This document shows, piece after piece, positions 7,181-13,417 of a stretch of DNA of 13,417 bases; position 1 is the first letter of the stretch, and the number at the start of each line of letters is the position of its first letter. Source of the DNA: Eubacterium sp. CAG:786. Its GTDB lineage: Bacteria > Bacillota > Clostridia > Oscillospirales > Ruminococcaceae. The notes beneath the pieces were generated by a model. The model was not told the origin of the DNA, ran no database searches, and worked only from the letters and a program-made list of their open reading frames with translations. Both the position numbers and the translations under genes were made by a program. The stretch covers positions 3,058 through 16,474 of the forward strand of contig HF989481.1 in NCBI GenBank assembly GCA_000432175.1, given 5' to 3'.

Positions 7181-7236
7181 TTCACATTCACTGTTTTCGT
7201 GACGGACAGCGGTTCTGTTCCGAAAACAGTTGTGAA
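7181..7236 (+). terminator. Long hairpin after the transporter stop codon (terminator-like, no U tract)
   Basis: Four bases after the stop, three stacked stems can form: TTCACA (7181-7186) with TGTGAA (7231-7236), ACTGTTTTCG (7190-7199) with CGAAAACAGT (7221-7230), and GGACAG (7204-7209) with CTGTTC (7215-7220, one G-U pair). That is 22 base pairs with small interruptions. AAATCAACAAG follows, with no U run, so this is not a standard intrinsic terminator. It may stabilise or help process the transporter mRNA, or slow read-through to the next gene. Confidence 0.55.
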
Positions 7237-7293
7237 AATCAACAAGCCGTGCCATGCGCATAGTGCAATTTTGTAGAAAATCACGAACAACTA

Positions 7294-7322
7294 TTGCAAA
7301 AGCCGCACGGTTGTGTTACAAT
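7294..7322 (+). promoter_or_regulatory. Promoter of the cytidylate-kinase-like gene
   Basis: TTGCAA (7294-7299) and TACAAT (7317-7322) are 17 bases apart, with TG one base before the -10 (extended -10). The start near 7329 leaves a 42-base leader with a small CAGGG/CCCTG hairpin (7335-7349) and AAAGGAGG (7355-7362) eight bases before the ATG. This promoter rules out upstream in-frame starts such as 7254. Confidence 0.75.
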
Positions 7323-7370
7323 ATAAACAGACAGCAGGGCGAACCCCTGAATAAAAAGGAGGTCAATTCT

Positions 7371-7967
7371 ATGGATAAGCAGATAATAATTTCCGTAGGA
7401 CGTGAATTCGGCAGCGGTGGTCATATCGTTGCAGCGAACCTTGCAAAGCATTTCGGACTTCCGCTGCTGGACAGTAATATCCTTGCAGAGATAGCAAAGG
7501 AGAATAACACCAGCGAGGATTATCTGAGGAAATACGACGAGAGCGCGCGTAACCTGTTCTTTTCCAGAACTGTGAACGGGTTCAGCAATTCCCCTGAGGA
7601 AGTTATTGCGCAGATGCAGTTCGATTATATCAAGAAAAAGGCAGACGCGGGCGAGAGCTTTGTTGTCATCGGAAGATGCGCTGACTGGGTATTGCGTGAT
7701 AATCCCGCGCTGGTGCGTATATTCATTCTCGGCGACATGGAAGCCAAGATAAAGCGCACTGCGGAGCGCGAGAACATTTCCGAGGACAAGGCGAAGTCGC
7801 GCATAGAGCAGGCGGACAAGCGCCGCAAGTATTTCCACAACACTCACTCCGACAACAAATGGGGCGACTCCAGAAGCTATGATATCACCGTTAATTCCAC
7901 TAAGATGGGGCTTGACGGCGTTACAGAACTTCTTATAAAGTATGTGGAACTTGTTTCCTCTAAGTAA
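7371..7967 (+). CDS. Cytidylate-kinase-like family protein
   Basis: This 198-residue protein starts MDKQIIISVGREFGSGG, the hallmark N-terminus of the cytidylate-kinase-like P-loop family. The loop at residues 10-17 (GREFGSGG) lacks the Walker A lysine of true Cmk, which is usual for this family. Further family-like segments are FVVIGRCADWVL (strand plus GRxxD-type motif), a basic lid region around KRTAERENISEDKAKSRIEQADKRRKYFH, and a C-terminal DITVNSTKMGLDGVTELL. Biochemical activity in this family is poorly defined; nucleotide or nucleoside phosphorylation is only presumed. An in-frame ATG at 7254 would add 39 residues, but it lies upstream of the promoter and lacks a ribosome binding site, so I start at 7371. 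The neighbouring membrane transporter may be functionally linked. A terminator closes the unit. Confidence 0.85.
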   Translation: MDKQIIISVGREFGSGGHIVAANLAKHFGLPLLDSNILAEIAKENNTSEDYLRKYDESARNLFFSRTVNGFSNSPEEVIAQMQFDYIKKKADAGESFVVIGRCADWVLRDNPALVRIFILGDMEAKIKRTAERENISEDKAKSRIEQADKRRKYFHNTHSDNKWGDSRSYDITVNSTKMGLDGVTELLIKYVELVSSK

Positions 7968-7982
7968 ATCTAATTTAAGACG

Positions 7983-8014
7983 GTCGGAGCATTTTAGGTG
8001 CTCCGGCTTTTTTT
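7983..8014 (+). terminator. Intrinsic terminator after the kinase-like gene
   Basis: GTCGGAGCA (7983-7991) pairs with TGCTCCGGC (7999-8007) with one G-U pair and a seven-base loop, followed by seven Ts (8008-8014). The form is classic and strong. Confidence 0.93.
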
Positions 8015-8027
8015 CTTTTTAAAGCGC

Positions 8028-8056
8028 TTGACTTTTATCCTTAAAAAGTATATACT
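8028..8056 (+). promoter_or_regulatory. Promoter of the binding-protein/hybrid-kinase operon
   Basis: TTGACT (8028-8033) and TATACT (8051-8056) are spaced by 17 bases, immediately after the previous terminator. Transcription would begin near 8063, leaving a 55-base A-rich leader. Confidence 0.78.
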
Positions 8057-8080
8057 ATAAAAGGGTACAAATTTGGTAGG

Positions 8081-8099
8081 CAAAATATGGACAAAATAT
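8081..8099 (+). repeat. Two direct copies of CAAAATAT, 11 bases apart
   Basis: CAAAATAT occurs at 8081-8088 and again at 8092-8099, one DNA turn apart, in the early transcribed leader of the operon. Tandem boxes at this spacing can be response-regulator sites, but the leader is A-rich and chance is quite possible. Confidence 0.3.
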
Positions 8100-8117
8100 A
8101 CAAAAAAGGAGAAAACA

Positions 8118-9569
8118 ATGGGATTTAAAAAGATAACAGCAGCTGTGCTGACAGTTATTTTTTTAGGAATGGCAGGCTGTTCCGGAGGGTCTCAGATGGA
8201 ACAGAACGAAATGCTGCTCGACAAGGATAAGCCGGTCACAATAACCATCTGGCACTATTATAACGGCGTTCAGCAGCTGAGTTTCGACGAGATGGTGCAG
8301 GAATTCAACGACACTGTCGGCATGGAAAAGGGCATAATCGTTGAAGCGTTTTCCAAGAACTCTGTTAATGAACTCGCAAAAAGCGTAATGGAAACCGTTG
8401 ACCAGGGCGGAAAGGACGCGCCGGATATTTTCGGTACATATGCCGAAACGGCATATCTTGTAGATGAAAAGGGAATGCTCGCAGACCTTTCACCGTATTT
8501 CACGCAGGAGGAACTTGACGAATATGTCGCTGCTTACATCAACGAGGGCGACATCGGCAACGACGGCAGGCTGATGATATTTCCCGCGGCTAAATCTACG
8601 GAGGTTTTCGTGCTCAACGTTACCGACTGGGTTGATTTTGCTTCCTCATGTGGAGTGACTTACGACGACCTGAAAACCTGGGAGGGTCTTACCGCGACCG
8701 CTGAAAAATATTACGACTTCACTGACGCGCAGACACCCGACGTGCCGAATGACGGCAAGGCGTTTTTCGGCCGCGACTCAAAGGGTAATTACATGGTGGT
8801 CGGCGCAAAGCAGCTGGGGCACCCGTTTATTTCCTACAATGACAATGGCGAAGTCGAGTATTCCTGCGATAAGGACACTCTGAAGCGTCTGTGGGCGAAT
8901 TATTATGTCCCGTTCGTGAAAGGGTGCTTTGCATCAGAGAGCCGTTTCAGGAGCGACGATATGCGTATCGGCGCCATTCTCGGCATGGTGTGCTCAAATA
9001 CCGGCGCTATGTACTGGCCGACGGAAGTCACAGTCGATGACAGCTACACCTACCAGGTGGACACTGTAATTCTGCCGGTGCCCGATTTTATGGGAACTGA
9101 CAGCTATGCATGCCAGCAGGGCGCGGGGCTTTCCGTGATGAAATCCGACGCAAAGACGGAATATGCATGCGCTGTTTTCCTGGAGTGGTTCACAGAGGAC
9201 GAAAGAAATCTTCAGTTCTCCGTAAATTCCGGTTATCTGCCTGTCAAGAAAGATACGAACGATTTTGACAAGGTGCTTGCAACTTCCCCGGATATGGGCA
9301 GCGTTATGGCTGACACATTCAAAACGGCGATAGACGAAGTAAACAGCAGAACCCTCTACACTGCGCCACCAAGCGAGAAATCCGCTGAAATACGCGATTT
9401 TGTTGGTAGTTATCTTGACGATACATCGATTTCCGACGCAGCCACCGTTAAGGAACGCGTCGCAGCCGGTGAGGAACGCAGCAAGGTCCTTGAGGATTAC
9501 TGCAGCGACAGCGCATTTGAAACATGGTACGCGGGCTTTGTAAGCGGATTTGAAAGTATTATAGGTTGA
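8118..9569 (+). CDS. Lipoprotein extracellular solute-binding protein, family 1 type
   Basis: This 483-residue protein begins with a lipoprotein signal peptide: basic MGFKK, a hydrophobic stretch and a lipobox ending GMAGC with the lipidated cysteine at 21. The mature part opens with VTITIWHYY, the first strand typical of sugar-type ABC binding proteins. Later segments fit the same fold: DAPDIFGTYAETAYLVDEKG, then MLADLSPYF, and GAGLSVMKSDAKTEYACAVFLEWF in the second lobe. It would sit on the outer face of the membrane and bind a small solute, perhaps a sugar. The start is set by AAGGAG (8106-8111) six bases before the ATG; an in-frame TTG at 8073 has no such site. No permease or ATPase genes accompany it. 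Instead a hybrid sensor kinase starts one base after its stop, so it probably serves signalling. The ligand is unknown. Confidence 0.88.
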   Translation: MGFKKITAAVLTVIFLGMAGCSGGSQMEQNEMLLDKDKPVTITIWHYYNGVQQLSFDEMVQEFNDTVGMEKGIIVEAFSKNSVNELAKSVMETVDQGGKDAPDIFGTYAETAYLVDEKGMLADLSPYFTQEELDEYVAAYINEGDIGNDGRLMIFPAAKSTEVFVLNVTDWVDFASSCGVTYDDLKTWEGLTATAEKYYDFTDAQTPDVPNDGKAFFGRDSKGNYMVVGAKQLGHPFISYNDNGEVEYSCDKDTLKRLWANYYVPFVKGCFASESRFRSDDMRIGAILGMVCSNTGAMYWPTEVTVDDSYTYQVDTVILPVPDFMGTDSYACQQGAGLSVMKSDAKTEYACAVFLEWFTEDERNLQFSVNSGYLPVKKDTNDFDKVLATSPDMGSVMADTFKTAIDEVNSRTLYTAPPSEKSAEIRDFVGSYLDDTSISDAATVKERVAAGEERSKVLEDYCSDSAFETWYAGFVSGFESIIG

Positions 9570-9570
9570 T

Positions 9571-12522
9571 ATGAGCGTTGAAAAAAGACAAAGAAAACGA
9601 AAGGGCAGACCGCTTCTCACAAAAGTAATGCTCCCGATGGTCATTCTTGGCGTGCTGCAGGCTGTGGTGTTCATTGCGATAATGCTGATAAGCGGTGAGA
9701 TGACATACATAGAGAAGTATTCCAGCGATTTCCTGATAGAAAAGACGTCCAACCGCGCTTTCTACATGGAAAACACGCTGTCCCAGAAAACGGCGCTTGC
9801 ATCTCAGGAGGCTTCTGACATATCAGCGCGCATCACGACAATGCTTGAGGAACGAGGCGTTTCCGCGAAGGCGCTGTCCGCTGACAAAGATGTGAGCCGC
9901 GATATACTTGGCGCTGTTTCGCCGGATCTTATAGCGCTCATGCGTGCCAACGTGGTGAATGACGCATTCATTATACTGGAAACAGGCGACCTTTACGGCG
10001 AGAATGTACGTCCGGGTGTATATTTCCGTGACACTGACGCATACGAGAACAGCGAGACCGGCTATGCGGATATTTCCATGGAAATGGGAAGCGTTGACAT
10101 CGCACATTCCATTGGCGCAGCGCTTGACTATGAATGGGCGCCGGTGCTTGACATGTCCACTGATAACGACTTTGATTTTTACAAGGTCCCTATGAGTACA
10201 GCTAGAAAATACGGTAGCACATCTTCAAAGGACCTGGGATATTGGAGCGTTTTTTCCAAGATATCGCATTTTTCGCAGCCTAGTCTGAAATATTCCGTGC
10301 CGCTGGTCAGCGCTTCCGGAGATGTTTACGGCGTTATGGGAATAGGACTGCTTGAAAAGACTATCCTTGATTCTATTCCTCAGCTGGACTTTTACAATGA
10401 GAATTCCTGTTATATACTCGGCGTGGATAACGACGGCAGCGGTGAGTATATACCGATATCGCATTCGGGTTCTGTTTTTACAAGACTGCAGAGCGAAAAT
10501 CCTACATTCTCTGATGACGGGGAAAATCAATACGGACTGTCGGTGATATACAGCAACACCGGAGTGAAATATCTCAGCAGCTTCCGGCAGATAGCGCTGT
10601 ACGGAAGCAATTCGCCATACTGCGACCAGAAATGGGCGATGATATCAGCCGTCAGGGAAAGCACCGTAATGAGTATTTATCACTTCATGTTTAAACTTGC
10701 GGTGATTATATTTGCCGTCACACTGGTTATCAGCGTGGTTTTTGCGTTTGTCACCAGCCGCGTGCTGAGCGTTCCGGTCACACGAATGATAAAAAAGCTG
10801 CGCGAGATAGAGCCGGGTGACAAATCTGTCAAGTTTGATTCGAGCGGAGTAGCCGAAATAGACGAACTGGCATCATCGGTCACCACGCTGCAGGAGAACA
10901 CGTATGAGTATGCTTTCCGCGTTTCTGATATAATCAACCGTACTAACAGCGGTATCGGTATTTTTATGATCGATAACCGAAAAAAGACGGTGTTCGCTGG
11001 CGAGAGCCTGATAAGGATAACGGGACTTGAACTCCCGCAGAGGGATATAACCGTGCCTGTTGAAGAGTTCATAGCGGCGCTGGATAAGGTAGACACTGAC
11101 GCCAGGCTGCCTGATATGGACGTCTTTATTGGAGAACTCATGGAGAACCGTATAAGCGAGTTCCGCTGCAGGGTAAACGGTGAGGAGCGCTGGTTCAAGT
11201 TCATGGCGTCCGGGATAAGCGGAGGCACAATAGGCGTTGTGCAGGATATATCAGTCACCGTAGCCGAAAAGGCTGAGATAGCCCGCGACAAGGACGACGA
11301 ATACACCGAAAAACTTCTGCAGGCGAACAGGGCGCTCCGTGACGCATACGACAGCGCGAAGCACGCAAATGCGGCCAAGACGGAATTCCTTTCCCGCATG
11401 AGCCATGATATCCGCACCCCTATGAATGCAATAATCGGCATGACAACTATTGCCGAGGCAAATATTGATGATACGGCAAAGGTTTCCGACTGCCTTGAAA
11501 AAATATCTGGATCCGGGCAGTATCTGCTTTCGCTGATAAACGAAGTGCTTGATATGAGCCGCATCGAATCCGGAGGGTTCACACTTGCTGAGGATCACTT
11601 CAATATCAGTGATATGCTGGATTCGCTGGCAGAGATGATAACGCCCTCTGCAAAGGCAAAGGGTCACCGGCTGATTTACAGAAACCACGATATCCAGCAT
11701 GCAAATGTTTCAGCCGACAAACTGCGGTTGCAGCAGATATTCATGAACATCGTGGGCAATTCGATAAAGTACACGAACCCGGGTGGCATGATAACCGTCG
11801 ATGTCACTGAAAGGGAATTCAACAAGAAGAACATTGCATGTTATGTTTTCACGTTCAGCGATAACGGCATAGGCATGTCACAAGAGTTCCTCTGCAGGAT
11901 TTTTGAGCCGTTTGAACGTGCGTCTGACGAGCGCGTTACCCAGGAGCAGGGAACAGGTCTTGGAATGGCAATCACCTATAACATTGTTAAGATGATGGGC
12001 GGTGATATCACCGTCATGAGCGAACTTGGGAAGGGTTCTACATTTGTTGTTACGCTTTATTTCAAGACGCTTGATGAAAAGACTCAGCCGGTAAGACATT
12101 CCGGCACTGACGACGCTGCAACGCTGAAACGCACTGATTTCTCCGGCGTAAGGGTTCTGCTGGTTGACGACAATGAGCTTAACCGCGAGATTGTAGCAGA
12201 GCTTTTCGGCATGACAAAGCTGACAGTTGACCAGGCCGTGAACGGAAAGGACGCCGTTGACAAATTCGTGTTGTCCGTTCCCGGGTATTATTCAGTGATA
12301 TTCATGGACGTACAGATGCCGGTAATGGACGGCTATGAAGCCACCAGGGAAATCCGGAAGCTGGATCGTCCTGACAACGACGTCCCCATCTTTGCAATGA
12401 CTGCAAATGCATTCTCCGACGATATCCGCAATTCGCTCAGCTGCGGAATGAACGAGCACCTCGCGAAGCCGATTGACGTAAACCGACTTATTGAAGTCAT
12501 GAACAAATGGGTGAAGAAATAA
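9571..12522 (+). CDS. Hybrid sensor histidine kinase with C-terminal receiver domain
   Basis: This 983-residue membrane kinase shows, in order: a very basic N-terminus; TM1 at about 19-41; an outside sensor of about 330 residues with a Cache-like element (YSVPLVSASGDVYGVMGIGLLEK); TM2 at about 375-395; a HAMP segment to about 450; a PAS-like domain (about 460-565) ending VVQDIS; a helical linker; a dimerisation domain with the phosphorylated histidine in SHDIRTPMNAIIG (H612); and an ATPase domain with N-box NIVGNSIKYT (726-735), DNGIGM (764-769) and GTGLGMA (794-800). The receiver domain has acidic D866/D867, phosphoacceptor D913 in FMDVQMP, T944 and K966. All catalytic residues are intact. 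It starts one base after the binding-protein stop with only a weak AGG, so translation is probably coupled. No DNA-binding output domain or separate regulator is in the window, so the phosphate must pass elsewhere or act through protein contacts. Confidence 0.93.
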   Translation: MSVEKRQRKRKGRPLLTKVMLPMVILGVLQAVVFIAIMLISGEMTYIEKYSSDFLIEKTSNRAFYMENTLSQKTALASQEASDISARITTMLEERGVSAKALSADKDVSRDILGAVSPDLIALMRANVVNDAFIILETGDLYGENVRPGVYFRDTDAYENSETGYADISMEMGSVDIAHSIGAALDYEWAPVLDMSTDNDFDFYKVPMSTARKYGSTSSKDLGYWSVFSKISHFSQPSLKYSVPLVSASGDVYGVMGIGLLEKTILDSIPQLDFYNENSCYILGVDNDGSGEYIPISHSGSVFTRLQSENPTFSDDGENQYGLSVIYSNTGVKYLSSFRQIALYGSNSPYCDQKWAMISAVRESTVMSIYHFMFKLAVIIFAVTLVISVVFAFVTSRVLSVPVTRMIKKLREIEPGDKSVKFDSSGVAEIDELASSVTTLQENTYEYAFRVSDIINRTNSGIGIFMIDNRKKTVFAGESLIRITGLELPQRDITVPVEEFIAALDKVDTDARLPDMDVFIGELMENRISEFRCRVNGEERWFKFMASGISGGTIGVVQDISVTVAEKAEIARDKDDEYTEKLLQANRALRDAYDSAKHANAAKTEFLSRMSHDIRTPMNAIIGMTTIAEANIDDTAKVSDCLEKISGSGQYLLSLINEVLDMSRIESGGFTLAEDHFNISDMLDSLAEMITPSAKAKGHRLIYRNHDIQHANVSADKLRLQQIFMNIVGNSIKYTNPGGMITVDVTEREFNKKNIACYVFTFSDNGIGMSQEFLCRIFEPFERASDERVTQEQGTGLGMAITYNIVKMMGGDITVMSELGKGSTFVVTLYFKTLDEKTQPVRHSGTDDAATLKRTDFSGVRVLLVDDNELNREIVAELFGMTKLTVDQAVNGKDAVDKFVLSVPGYYSVIFMDVQMPVMDGYEATREIRKLDRPDNDVPIFAMTANAFSDDIRNSLSCGMNEHLAKPIDVNRLIEVMNKWVKK

Positions 12523-12528
12523 AACAAC

Positions 12529-12558
12529 AGGGGCTGCATTACGCAGTCCCTGATTTTA
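12529..12558. terminator. Probable bidirectional terminator between convergent genes
   Basis: AGGGGCTGC (12529-12537) pairs with GCAGTCCCT (12543-12551) with one G-U pair and a five-base loop, seven bases after the hybrid kinase stop. On the plus strand GATTTTATC follows. On the minus strand the exit tract is TTGTTTTATTTC, which is the better U tract. It could therefore stop transcription from both sides. Confidence 0.7.
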
Positions 12559-12575
12559 TCTGGTGGTTAAGAAAG

Positions 12576-12716
12576 TTACTTTTTGACATACCTGTTCAGC
12601 GTCATGATGATATCGCTTTCCTGAAGCGGTTTGGTGAGATGTTCGTTCATACCGGCTTCAAGGATGCGCCGGATATCGTCAACAAATGCGTTAGCCGTTA
12701 ATTGTGCGGTTTTGCC
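12576..12716 (-). pseudogene. Orphan C-terminal tail of a receiver domain (gene remnant)
   Basis: A 46-codon open stretch on the minus strand encodes, after five unrelated residues, LTANAFVDDIRRILEAGM, then NEHLTKPLQESDII and MTLNRYVKK before a stop. This aligns over its length with the receiver-domain tails of both neighbouring kinases (for example MTANAFSDDIRNSLSCGMNEHLAKP in the 983-residue one), including the conserved T-A-N-A and K-P residues. The acidic pocket and phosphoacceptor aspartate are missing. An in-frame stop lies just upstream (12717-12719), and I see no start codon with a ribosome binding site. It lies downstream of the right-hand partial gene in a different frame. It looks like what is left of a hybrid kinase or response regulator gene after a deletion. 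The protein alignment is clear; the mechanism is inferred. Confidence 0.7.
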
Positions 12717-12736
12717 TTAAGTTTGCGCAAACCGGG

Positions 12737-13417
12737 TCATGCTTTTCTCAGCCACTTGTTCATCACATCGTTGAGTTTTTTCAGTTCCAGCGGCTTCGAG
12801 ATATGCCCGTTCATGCCTGCGTTCTTTGCACGCAGAACGTCTTCAGCGAATGCGTTGGCAGTCATTGCAACGATGGGCAGATCACTGCAGCCCGGCATAA
12901 TGCGGATCTCTTCCGTAGCCTGATATCCGTTCATGACAGGCATTTGTATATCCATGAAAACTATATCGTAATATCCCGCGCCTTTCTGCCTGATGATATT
13001 CACGGCGTCCATGCCGTTTTCGACCGCCTCAACGTGCGCACCGGTCATGCTGATTATTTCTGTGGCAATTTCGCGGTTAAGTTCGTTGTCCTCCACTATC
13101 AGGACACTCTTTCCCGAGTGGTCTGTGAGACAGATTTTTCCTGCGGCGTCAGTCACGGAACTTATCCTTGCGCCGGGGCTGACAAGTCCCTTGAAAAGAG
13201 CGGTGAGCCTTGAGCGGAAAAGCGGTTTTGTGATGAATGCATTAGCGCCTGCTTCACGTGCTTCCTTTTCCACCGCTGAGCAGTCGTATGCCGTGAACAC
13301 GATAGTGGGAACGGCGCTGCCGACTCTCCTGCGTATTTCGCGGGTGGTCTCAATTCCGTCTATGCCGGGCGTCTTCCAGTCGATTATCACGGCAAAGTAG
13401 TCGTTGCCGATGCTGTG
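12737..13417 (-). CDS. Tandem receiver-domain C-terminus of a hybrid kinase-like protein (cut by right edge)
   Basis: The frame is open from the right edge to a TGA at 12737-12739, giving the last 226 residues. The visible part holds the end of one receiver domain: phosphoacceptor aspartate in VIIDWKTPGIDGIE, threonine in IVFTAYD, and lysine in FITKPLF. A linker of about 30 residues follows, then a complete second receiver: acidic pair in VLIVEDNELNREI, phosphoacceptor in IVFMDIQMPVMNG, TANAF, and lysine in HISKPLE. Two tandem C-terminal receivers after a kinase core are common in large hybrid kinases of Clostridia, so the missing N-terminal part is probably a sensor kinase; this is inference. 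The second receiver closely resembles that of the convergent 983-residue kinase, suggesting paralogues. A GTG at 13390 is inside the first receiver, so it is not a plausible start. Confidence 0.88.
   Translation of the reverse strand, partial: HSIGNDYFAVIIDWKTPGIDGIETTREIRRRVGSAVPTIVFTAYDCSAVEKEAREAGANAFITKPLFRSRLTALFKGLVSPGARISSVTDAAGKICLTDHSGKSVLIVEDNELNREIATEIISMTGAHVEAVENGMDAVNIIRQKGAGYYDIVFMDIQMPVMNGYQATEEIRIMPGCSDLPIVAMTANAFAEDVLRAKNAGMNGHISKPLELKKLNDVMNKWLRKA

Noticed and set aside
7254..7370. 39-residue N-terminal extension of the kinase-like protein
   Set aside because: It starts upstream of the extended -10 promoter at 7294-7322, has no ribosome binding site, and the family's conserved N-terminus begins at the ATG at 7371.
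8073..8117. 15-residue extension of the binding protein from a TTG
   Set aside because: It would put charged residues before a well-formed lipoprotein signal peptide and lacks a ribosome binding site; ATG at 8118 has AAGGAG.
10680..11582. 300-codon minus-strand frame, serine-rich
   Set aside because: Antisense to the HAMP/PAS/histidine region of the hybrid kinase; composition is that of a complement strand and no domain is visible.
12702..12736. Palindrome GTTTGCGCAAAC and CGGTTT/AAACCG pairing after the right-hand kinase stop, as a terminator
   Set aside because: No U tract follows on the minus strand, and a better bidirectional hairpin lies at 12529-12551.
12704..13213. Plus-strand frames over the right-hand region
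   Set aside because: The minus strand here encodes two clear receiver domains with all key residues, so the plus-strand frames are shadows.

Overview
The window reads as chromosomal DNA from a Gram-positive, anaerobe-type member of the Clostridia. I infer a Ruminococcus/Oscillospiraceae-like gut bacterium. The signs are strong AGGAGG-type ribosome binding sites, near-consensus -35/-10 promoters with 17-base spacers, short intergenic gaps with GC-rich U-tailed terminators, a lipoprotein solute-binding protein, and large hybrid histidine kinases. No mobile element, tRNA, rRNA or CRISPR array is visible. The species cannot be fixed from the sequence alone.

Layout, left to right. (1) A minus-strand 23S rRNA methyltransferase gene of the RlmA type runs off the left edge (1-303). 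It is divergent, across two clear promoters, from (2) an EF-G-like translation GTPase (537-2564) with altered nucleotide-binding motifs, closed by a terminator. (3) An operon holds an ECF sigma factor (GTG start at 2690) overlapping by four bases a 717-residue single-pass membrane protein with a large outside domain, probably its anti-sigma or sensor partner (to 5319). (4) An ArsB/NhaD/SLC13-type ion or anion transporter (5629-7176) has a ~125-base leader that can form several mutually exclusive helices, one of them covering the transporter ribosome binding site. A long hairpin separates it from (5) a cytidylate-kinase-like protein with its own promoter (7371-7967). (6) An operon holds a lipoprotein solute-binding protein (8118-9569) and, one base later, a 983-residue hybrid sensor kinase (9571-12522). 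(7) Converging on the minus strand are an orphan ~42-residue tail of a receiver domain (12576-12716, a gene remnant) and the C-terminal part of a second hybrid kinase-like protein with two receiver domains (12737 to the right edge).

Two sensing modules stand out: sigma factor plus membrane protein, and binding protein plus hybrid kinase with no ABC permease. The most promising undescribed element is the structured leader of the transporter gene at about 5501-5628. It has the form expected of a translational switch (a riboswitch or a leader-peptide device) but I cannot match it to a known class by eye. The EF-G paralogue is also notable because its guanine-specificity motif and catalytic histidine are both replaced.
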